Shown in pieces: positions 56,301-64,000 of a stretch of 64,000 bases of DNA. The stretch is from NCBI GenBank assembly GCA_965178125.1, contig OZ237748.1, forward strand, positions 372,001 to 436,000, written 5' to 3'. This DNA is from Bilabrum cf. latius. Its lineage: Eukaryota > Bigyra: Bicosoecida > Bigyra > Bicosoecida. A program made the position numbers and the translations under genes. Within the stretch, counting starts at the first letter, position 1. Each line of letters begins with the position of its first letter. The notes beneath the pieces were generated by a model. The model was not told the origin of the DNA. It searched no databases and was given only the letters and a program-made list of their open reading frames with translations.

Positions 56301-59300
56301 GGATCAGCTCGGGCAAATGCGACCATGCCCAGGCCAAGTCAGCGATGGCGGCACAGAGCAAGAGCCGAAGCACACCACGGACGGCGCTGCCGTGAGTAAC
56401 TACTGCGAAGCCCATATGCGGGCGAAGAGCAGCTAGAGCAAGTGCGAGCACGACCGGGCCAACTCACAGAGGGCGGCCCAGAGCAAGTGCCGAAGCACAC
56501 CACGAACGGCGCTACCGTGGGCAACTGCTGCGAAGCCCATATGCGGGCGTGGAGCAGCTCTAGCAAGTGCGAGCACGACCGGGCCAAATCACAGAGGGTG
56601 GCGCAGAGCAAGTGCCGAAGCACACCGAAGACATCGCTGCCACGAGCAAATTATCTGAAGCCCCTACGTGGGCAGGGATCAGCTCGGGCAATTGCGAATA
56701 TTTTCGGGCCAAGTCAGCGATGGCGGACAAGAGGAAGCGGTTAAGCAAACCCCGGACGGCGCTGCCACGAGCAACTGCATCTCCGAAGCCCCTTCGTGGG
56801 CAGGGATCAGATCGGGCAAATGCGACCATGGCCAGGCCAACTGAGCGACGGCAGCCTAGAGCAAGTGGTTTAGTACACCACGGACGGCGCTTCCACGAGC
56901 AACTGCAACTTCGAAGCCCCTACGTGGGCAGGAATTAGCTCGGGCAATTGCGAATATTTTCGGGCCAAGTCAGCGATGGCGCACAAGAGGAAGCGGTTAA
57001 GCACACCACGGACGGCGCTGCCATGAGCAACTACATCTCCGTAGCCCAGACGTGGGCAGGGATCAGCTCGGGCAAATGCGATCATGGCCAGGCCAACTGA
57101 GCCATAGCGGACAAGAGCAAGTGCCGAAGCACACCGAAGACGGCGCTGCCACGAGGATCTTTTGAGCGATGCTTCTTCATCCGCTTCACCAGAGATGATG
57201 ATAATTTAGCGGCAGTATCGGGGAATGAGCATAGGCAAAACTCAACAGCCCCAACGAATTCGGGATCAACCATGTCGACCTGAGTCAGTGACGTCGCGAC
57301 CGTGACGTCGCGACCACAGATATGCTCTGATTTAGCTTGTAGTGAGTACTTTTAACATTGTGACGAAAGTACGATGACAAGGTGCTGGCAGCGACGACGA
57401 TAGCCGCCCTAAAGTCCACCCAGCAAACACTATCCAGCATGGAATTATTTATATCACGTCATGCAAATTGTGCATCAAGACAGCGAAGGCACCGCAGAGG
57501 TGGCAACGCCAGTCTTGGCTGGAAATCTCCCCAGCGCCACAAGCGAAGATGCTTGGACACATGGAGAGAGCAGAACACATCAAGAGTACCTGCAACTCCA
57601 AGCAAATGTAAAACAATCATGCAATCCGTGCAACAGGTGTGAACAGCCCGACCTAGAGTCGAGGTGATCAACCTCCTGCCGCGTGCCGCTTGAGACAGCC
57701 AAGAACAACAGTCCCGGCAGCGACTACAATAGCCGCACAGTCCACCAAGCAAACACTATCCAGCATGGAATTATTTATATCACGTCATGCAAATCGTGCA
57801 TCAAGACAGCGAAGGCACCGCAGAGGTGGCAACGCCAGTCTTGGCTGGAAATCTCCCCAGCGCCACAAGCGAAGATGCTTGAGCACATGGAGAGAGCAGA
57901 ACACATCAAGTGTACCTGCAACTCCAAGCAAATGCAAAACAATCATGCAATCCGTGCAACAGGTGTGAACAGCCCGACCTAGAGTCGAGGTGATCAACCT
58001 CCTGCCGCGTGCCGCTTGAGACAGCCAAGAACAACAGTCCCGGCAGCGACTACAATAGCCGCACAGTCCACCTTGCAAACACTATCCAGCATGGAATTAT
58101 TTATATCACGTCATGCAAAATGTGCATCAAGACAGCGAAGGCACCGGAGTGGGTGCAACGCTAGACTTGGCTTGAAATCTCCCCAGAGCTCAAGCGAAGG
58201 TGCCTGAACACATGGAGAGAGCAGAACACATCAAGTGCACCGGCAACTCCAAGCAAATGCAAAACAATCATGCAATCCGTGCAACAGGTGTGAACAGCCC
58301 GACCTGGAGTCGAGGTGATCGCGCTCCTGCTGCATGCTGCTACTTGCATGGCAAAACCCGAAACGAAATGTCCGGTGGGCAGGGCGCTAAGTTTGTCGAG
58401 ACGACAACAAGCACAACTGCCCGGCCAAAGTAGCAAGCACTATCCAGCATGGAATTATTTATATCACGTCATGCAAATCGTGCATCAAGACAGCGAAGGC
58501 ACCGCAGAGGTGGCAACGCCAGTCTTGGCTGGAAATCTCCCCAGCGCCACAAGCGAAGATGCTTGAGCACATGGAGAGAGCAGAACACATCAAGTGTACC
58601 TGCAACTCCAAGCAAATGCAAAACAATCAAGCAATCCGTGCAACAGGTGTGAACAGCCCGACCTGGAGTCGAGGTGATCGCGCTCCTGCTGCATGCTGCT
58701 ACTTGCATGGCAAAACCCGAAACGAAATGTCCGGTGGGCAGGGCGCTAAGTTTGTCGAGACGACAACAAGCACGACTGCCCGTCCAAAGTAGCAAGCACT
58801 ATCCAGCATGGAATATTCCGTGCAACATGTGTGAACAGCCCGACCTAGAGTCGAGGTGAGCAACCTCCCGCCGCGTGCCGCTTGAGACAGCCAAGAACAA
58901 CAGTCCCGGCAGCGACTACAATAGCCGCACAGTCCACCAAGCAAACACTATCCAGCATGGAATTATTTATATCACGTCATGCAAATTGTGCATCAAGACA
59001 GCGAAGGCACCGCAGAGGTGGCAACGCCAGTCTTGGCTGGAAATCTCCCCAGCGCCACAAGCGAAGATGCTTGAGCACATGGAGAGAGCAGAACACATCA
59101 AGTGTACCTGCAACTCCAAGCAAATGCAAAACAATCAAGCAATCCGTGCAACAGGTGTGAACAGCCCGACCTAGAGTCGAGGTGAGCAACCTCCTGCCGC
59201 GTGCCGCTTGAGACAGCCAAGAACAACAGTCCCGGCAGCGACTACAATAGCCGCACAGTCCACCAAGCAAACACTATCCAGCATGGAATTATTTATATCA

Positions 59301-62300
59301 CGTCATGCAAAATGTGCATCAAGACAGCGAAGGCACCGCAGAGGTGGCAACGCCAGTCTTGGCTGGAAATCTCCCCAGCGCCACAAGCGAAGATGCTTGG
59401 ACACATGGAGAGAGCAGAACACATCAAGTGTACCTGCAACTCCAAGCAAATGCAAAACAAACATGCAATCCGTGCAACAGGTGTGAACAGCCCGACCTAG
59501 AGTCGAGGTGAGCAACCTCCTGCCGCGTGCCGCTTGAGACAGCCAAGAACAACAGTCCCGGCAGCGACTACAATAGCCGCACAGTCCACCAAGCAAACAC
59601 TATCCAGCATGGAATTATTTATATCACGTCATGCAAAATGTGCATCAAGACAGCGAAGGCACCGCAGAGGTGGCAACGCCAGTCTTGGCTGGAAATCTCC
59701 CCGGCGTCACAAGCGAAGATGCTTGAGCACATGGAGAGAGCAGAACACATCAAGTGTACCTGCAACTCCAAGCAAATGCAAAACAATCATGCAATCCGTG
59801 CAACAGGTGTGAACAGCCCGACCTAGAGTCGAGGTGATCAACCTCCTGCCGCGTGCCGCTTGAGACAGCCAAGAACAACAGTCCCGGCAGCGACTACAAT
59901 AGCCGCACAGTCCACCAAGCAAACACTATCCAGCATGGAATTATTTATATCACGTCATGCAAATTGTGCATCAAGACAGCGAAGGCACCGCAGAGGTGGC
60001 AACGCCAGTCTTGGCTGGAAATCTCCCCAGCGCCACAAGCGAAGATGCTTGAGCACATGGAGAGAGCAGAACACATCAAGTGTACCTGCAACTCCAAGCA
60101 AATGCAAAACAATCATGCAATCCGTGCAACAGGTGTGAACAGCCCGACCTAGAGTCGAGGTGATCAACCTCCTGCCGCGTGCCGCTTGAGACAGCCAAGA
60201 ACAACAGTCCCGGCAGCGACTACAATAGCCGCACAGTCCACCAAGCAAACACTATCCAGCATGGAATTATTTATATCACGTCATGCAAATTGTGCATCAA
60301 GACAGCGAAGGCACCGCAGAGGTGGCAACGCCAGTCTTGGCTGGAAATCTCCCCAGCGCCACAAGCGAAGATGCTTGAGCACATGGAGAGAGCAGAACAC
60401 ATCAAGTGTACCTGCAACTCCAAGCAAATGCAAAACAATCATGCAATCCGTGCAACGGGTGTGAACAGCCCGACCTAGAGTCGAGGTGATCATCCTCCCG
60501 CTGGACCAGTTCAAAACAACAAGCAGCGGGAATCACCTCCTCTGGAGTTGCCCCTGCCTGTCTTCCCAGTGTGTATTGCCACATAGTGACAATTATTACT
60601 GAGAATATCGGGGCACAACTGTAGAACACAGGTGCCACCGAAATTCCGAACAAGTGAGAGCCTCACATCTGCGCTCGGACTTGCGACCAATACTACACAA
60701 TCTCTCCGATCTAAATCACTTCGTAACGTGCCTCCGTACCTACGGCACACAACTGACGGATGCAACTGCACTCGCCTGGCCAAGCCTTGACTGGTGCTCG
60801 ATGGTCCTTTCCGTTCTCAAGCGGAGAGCGTTTGGCTCAATTCGCGGGTTTGATTGTTTTCATTGTTGTTTAATTCATCCTTTTTGCATGTTGTTGGAGG
60901 CGGGGGGTCATATCCAGCCGAGTAGATCCTCCTGCTGTGATTCCTTGCGAGAACAGTGGCCGTCCATGAGCGTTTGCTCGGCGACGAAGCGATGCCTGAT
61001 GCATGATTTGGATTTATTATTTGGCGAGTATGTTGAATCGAACCTGCTTGGGCCAGATCGATGGTGCAATTGATCTATGGCGGGCCTTGGAATGTATGTC
61101 TGAACGGCTCTGTCTGGTTCGTTCTGGCGAAGCATCGCTGGCATCGGATCAAACGAGATCGGGATTTTGGACTGCTTTGCCAGTGGAAATTAATCAGTTT
61201 GGCTTGTTTTTGTATTTATCTGTATCAAAATGCTTGGAGTGCGTATAGCTTGCCGCTTGTGTTGATTCTCTAGGATTGTCCGCGATGGCAGGGCTCGCTT
61301 GGCATGCATGAGTCGCTGGCATATAGAGATGTGACATGAGTATCTGCTTGGACGTGATACAGAAGCATATGATCAATTGTGTGTGTGGCTGTATCCCTGA
61401 TGCAACTGGATGCTCTGTGTATAGTATCCTGCCTTCAGCGTGGCACCTGAACTGTCTGTGGCAGCAGCCCATCTCGATCGGTATTGGCTGGTCTTGAGCA
61501 GCAATGGTTTCATTGTAATGTAAGTGTATATGGCATTGCACTTATGCATGTGGATTGCTTGGATTGTAATCAATGAGCTGCACAGCTGGCTAGGCGGCCG
61601 CTGCCCGTCCCCCCAGAGGGCCCCTCGGCTATCTCGGCCGCCAGGCGGATTCAGAGGCCGGGACCGGTCCCTGTCGCGATGCAATGGCTTGATAGGATGA
61701 TTAGTATATGTTTGGATTGGTTTTGATTTTAATGATTTTGGCCCTCGAGCGGGAATCGACCCGAGGAGTGCGCCCCTGGGGCCCAGAGCGACCCTCACCG
61801 GTCCGTCCCAACGCCCCCCGCACACCCCCATCACCCGCCCCATGCCCACACACATCCACACCCACACCCACCCCACGCACACCCCCTGCTGCCCCCCCAC
61901 CCCCTGTTTCCCATCCCCCCACCGCAGAATGGCTCCACACCCGTTCATTGGGCATCCTGGAATGGGTACGATGACTGTCTTCGATTGCTGCTTGAAAATG
62001 GGGGGGATGTGCATGCGGTGAACAAGGTGAGAGAGAGAAACAAATGTTGAGGAAGAGGTTGGTCTTGTGTGTGTCTGTGCTTGTGTGTTGGATGGGTGTG
62101 TGTGTCTGTCCGGCTTGGGATTGACCACTCCCGGGTCCGAGACCCGCTGGCAGGTTACTTCGCGGTGCTCCCGCTACGTTGACGGATTGGGCCTGGACGC
62201 TAGTGCGTGTATCTCGGGCTGTAGGCATACTGTGCTATCATGGTTTGGTTCCATGGGCGTGATTCGGGAGGTGTAATCCTTTGCTTGGATTTGACTCCGG

Positions 62301-63258
62301 ATCTGAATGGTCGCATCGTGTTCGTGGAGCTTGCTTATAGCGCAACTGGATGCTGTGTAAAAAGTCTGCATTCGTTCGAGCACAGCACCTAAGCTCTGTG
62401 GGTTTGGTACAATGTACATTCTTTGAATATGGTACCGGCGCATGTGGCTTGGTTGGCTTGTCGTTAGTGGTGATTTCGCAGTGCACCTTGCGCTACATCT
62501 CGGTCGTCGGATCGCTTCCGGACCGCTGCCACACCAGGCCAAGCAAATCGGGGGAATATGTATTTCATGGATTCAAGCTCTGAAATATCTATCGATTTGC
62601 CGGGCAATTGTTACAGATTTTCCATGTTGACTCATGACCTTTTAGAACCCTCCGATTCACCCGCAGGATGGAAAAACTCCCCTCCATGATGCAGCGTACT
62701 GGGGCTACACCGCCTGCGCCACCATCCTCATGGAGGCAGGAGCCCGCAGGGACATCAAGAACATAGTGAGCTTGTCGAACTGCATCGTAATAGCTCTGGA
62801 TTTCCGAATATCCAACAAGCTATCCTAAGGATCAAAGGACTCTCCCACCCACGAATCCCCCCCGTGCATCGCCGACACCCTGACCCCTCCAACCCCTTTT
62901 GACTTCCTTGATCGAGCAGGCTGGCAGGACTCCTGTTCAGCAGGCACACGCCTTTGGTAGGACGGAAACCGCTACAGCCATCCAATCGTTCATCCCTGCT
63001 CGACTCCGTGCACCCCTATGCTGGAGGAGGGCAGTGGACGCCAAGAGGGATGCATCGATGGTGTTCAGGGCAGCGAGTGAGGGCAGGCCACTGGAGCTGG
63101 CCAGGAGGCTGAGGCTAGGCAAGCTGGCCGGTGGGTTGGATATCAAGGGAATAGCGATACATGGCAGTGGGAGCTCTAGGCTGGTGCTTCCACTGAAGGC
63201 AGCTAGGTTGGGTGGGCACGACGATTGCGTGAAGCTGCTGCAGTAGGCCTAGGGATGA
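47357..63258 (+). CDS. Unit G: ankyrin-repeat gene enlarged by element 2
   Basis: Exons are 47357-47506, 47883-47981, 49372-49470, 61928-62026, 62667-62765 and 62920-63258. The ATG exon has TAG and TAA at codons 12 and 13 (47390-47395). Exon 2 has the shared TAG (47937-47939). The two exon-3 copies are separated by 12.5 kb because element 2 lies between them. The last exon ends KLLQ, TAG (63244-63246, where others have GAG), A, TAG, G, TGA (63256-63258). It carries the most in-frame TAG/TAA of any unit, so it is the best candidate for a true pseudogene if the standard code applies. A SINE-like copy with a long 3' extension sits in intron 2. Confidence 0.55.
48020..48424 (+). mobile_element. 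SINE-like element, copy 4, with longer 3' extension
   Basis: The first 170 bp match the other copies (palindromic head, B box GGTTCGAGTCT). After CCAGTAGCT and a T-run the sequence continues about 235 bp not found in the other copies, with stem-loops GGCAGCC/GGCTGCC and GCACCGGC/GCCGGC-type pairs. The host intron resumes near 48425 (GGCGATACTTGGG). A shared head with different 3' parts suggests a tRNA-like head joined to different tails. Confidence 0.5.
49880..50167 (+). repeat. R1 terminal hairpin field, copy 3
   Basis: Same chain of stem-loops as at 3696-3983, with very few differences (for example TCATGG for TCTTGG early in the block). Confidence 0.8.
50290..50540 (+). repeat. R2 right-end block, copy 3
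   Basis: 251-bp block ending CTGACGG, followed without a gap by the next R1 at 50541. Confidence 0.8.
50541..50828 (+). repeat. R1 terminal hairpin field, copy 4 (left end of long element 2)
   Basis: Same hairpin field, then the leader CGCCGTTACCCACATGCGGG shared with element 1 (50829-51220). Confidence 0.8.
51220..57155 (+). repeat. 126-128 bp satellite array 2
   Basis: About 47 tandem units of the same family as 5080-8925. Between 52516 and 53400 the repeat is strongly dimeric: the 253-bp pair is copied nearly exactly (starts at 52664, 52917 and 53170). Long ORFs in all frames are by-products of the repeat. Unit variants mix two subtypes, marked by TACGTGGGCAGG versus CATATGCGGGCG. Confidence 0.85.
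57156..57390 (+). other. Unique segment between the satellites of element 2
   Basis: About 235 bp of non-repeated sequence, including a local GTGACGTCGCGACC duplication near 57288-57315. No ORF of note. It is shorter than, and unlike, the corresponding segment of element 1 (8926-9645). Confidence 0.5.
57390..60495 (+). repeat. 326-bp satellite array in element 2
   Basis: About nine units with a period of exactly 326 bp in the regular part (58882, 59208, 59534, 59860, 60186). Between about 58140 and 58800 two units carry a different middle (GCGCTCCTGCTGCATGCTGC), giving a local period near 359 bp. Copies are nearly identical. The position and period match the 325-bp array of element 1, but the sequence is largely different. 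Confidence 0.85.
60509..60759 (+). repeat. R2 right-end block of long element 2
   Basis: 251-bp block ending CTGACGG, directly followed by host sequence ATGCAACTGCACTCGCC. Confidence 0.8.
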
Positions 63259-63345
63259 GCTCTAGGCTGGTGCTTCCACTGGAGGCAGCCAGGCTGGGAG
63301 GGCACGACGATTGCGTGAAGCTGCTGCAGGAGGCCTATGGAGGAG
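63259..63345 (+). repeat. Single 86-bp ankyrin-derived copy, unit G
   Basis: One extra copy of the 86-bp unit after the last exon; its end is altered (GCCTATGGAGGAG), losing both TAG and TGA. Confidence 0.7.
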
Positions 63346-63351
63346 CTCTAG

Positions 63352-63485
63352 GCTGGTGTGGAGGTGGATCCCGCAGGGAGCGGGTCCGTGGACGTGGTGG
63401 AGGCGTGGGTGCGGGAGCAGCGGCTGCGGCTGTGCGAGGCCGAGCACCGGCGGGCCCCTCTGTCGCGGGCCGTGCTGGTGGGTCA
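63352..63485 (+). other. Unit G: truncated downstream tail
   Basis: T1 only: SVDVVEAWVREQRLRLCEAE through to LVGH, then an abrupt switch to the CTCCACACTTCTTCGCCCG sequence also found at about 716-735. T2 and T3 are deleted, by a different breakpoint from unit A. Confidence 0.5.
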
Positions 63486-64000
63486 TACTCCACACTTCTT
63501 CGCCCGTTTGGGGGAGCCCTTTCGGATCGTAAGATAGCTATGTGATCGAACAGCAGGCTTTGCCCACGCGCATGCGGACGCAGCGGCTGGGGCGGGCTGC
63601 AGACGGCCGGGAGCGCGTTTGGATGGGCCAGCTAAAGAGGCTTCTCCACCCGAACCAGCACCAGCCAGCCTCTCACACGAGTACAATCGAATGAACATAC
63701 CATAAAGAGCAATATATCCAAATTCTGCCATGGAGGCCGTAGGAGGAACAAATTGCCGGGCCCGCACGTTTCGGCCGCAGTGGGCGAGACAGTCGCGCAG
63801 CGCCGCCGGCAAATTTTCTGCCGCCGATCAAATTCCGGCACAATCGACGCATACGGTCACAAAGAATAGGGTGGGAGCATTTTTCTTGTAGGGTCACTCC
63901 CCGCCCGCTCACAGGCGCCCATACATGATCCGTGCGCCTCGCCGGCTGTGCGCGGCGCCAAAACAAGTTCCGCTAATATGAATCCACGGATGTGGTCGGC
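63486..64000 (+). other. Type I spacer leading to a further unit
   Basis: Homologous to 720-1240 and 39770-40240 (CAAATTTTCTGCCGCCGATC and related blocks). It predicts another ankyrin unit downstream of the window. No gene within it. Confidence 0.4.

Larger units (their letters stand above)
49880..60759 (+). mobile_element. Composite satellite-carrying element 2 (short + long, head to tail)
   Basis: A 10880-bp insertion built like element 1: short element 49880-50540 (661 bp, same length as in element 1) joined exactly to long element 50541-60759. The flanks TTCCGGAAG and ATGCAACTGC are contiguous in the paralogous site near 26443, so the insertion is clean and without target duplication. 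It lies between the two exon-3 copies of unit G, in the same orientation as element 1. The 126-127 bp satellite is longer than in element 1 and the second satellite is a different sequence. No transposase gene is present. Confidence 0.75.

Noticed and set aside
51262-57085. ORFs up to 281 codons in the second satellite array
   Set aside because: Same reasoning: repetitive, frame-shifting and equally open on both strands.

Overview
The window is nuclear DNA of a GC-rich eukaryote, most likely a green alga or other protist. The genes are split by GT-AG introns with pyrimidine-rich acceptors, satellites and transposable elements are abundant, and no bacterial gene layout, rRNA or CRISPR array is visible. 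The core is a head-to-tail cluster of seven plus-strand paralogues (called A-G here) of an ankyrin-repeat gene. The full plan is an ATG exon of 50 codons (repeat 1), then phase-0 exons of 33 codons, one ankyrin repeat each, then a longer last exon. Unit A lacks its 5' end at the window edge. B (1443-15195) carries a last exon with ankyrin, a 14-residue coiled-coil repeat and a PINK1-like protein kinase. C-G have a short last exon ending in ankyrin-like sequence, followed by 86-bp arrays and a conserved downstream tail.

The most interesting signal is the stop-codon pattern. A minus-strand hAT-like transposase frame (34118-36721) runs 867 codons without a frameshift and contains nine in-frame TAG but no TAA or TGA before its TGA. 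A plus-strand transposase-like frame (37081-38256) contains eight TAG and two TAA and also ends at TGA. Across the 35 ankyrin exons I count nine TAG, three TAA and no TGA in frame, several at the same position in different paralogues. In a conserved tail the same codon is CAG in one paralogue and TAG in three others. The simplest reading is a nuclear code in which UAG (probably UAA too) is read as an amino acid, most likely glutamine, and UGA is the stop, as in several ulvophyte algae and ciliates. The main alternative is CAG-to-TAG decay by CHG-methylation deamination in pseudogenes.

The second striking feature is a pair of very large, non-coding, satellite-carrying insertions (3696-11947 and 49880-60759). 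Each is a 661-bp short element joined head to tail to a 7.6 or 10.2 kb long element. All begin GATCTATCAC with a 288-bp field of consecutive hairpins and end with a 251-bp block finishing CTGACGG. Comparison with empty paralogous sites shows clean insertion without a target-site duplication. The long elements hold two satellite arrays each (about 126-128 bp and 325/326 bp units).

Region by region: 1-634 end of unit A; 635-1442 spacer; 1443-15195 ankyrin-kinase gene B with element 1 in its third intron; 15890-22500 unit C with a 19-copy 86-bp array; 23078-28671 unit D; 29255-39669 unit E, whose array is split by a 5.1 kb transposon insertion; 40433-46800 unit F; 47357-63485 unit G containing element 2; 63486-64000 the 5' spacer of a further unit. 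Four copies of a tRNA-promoter-like SINE lie in introns of C, F and G.
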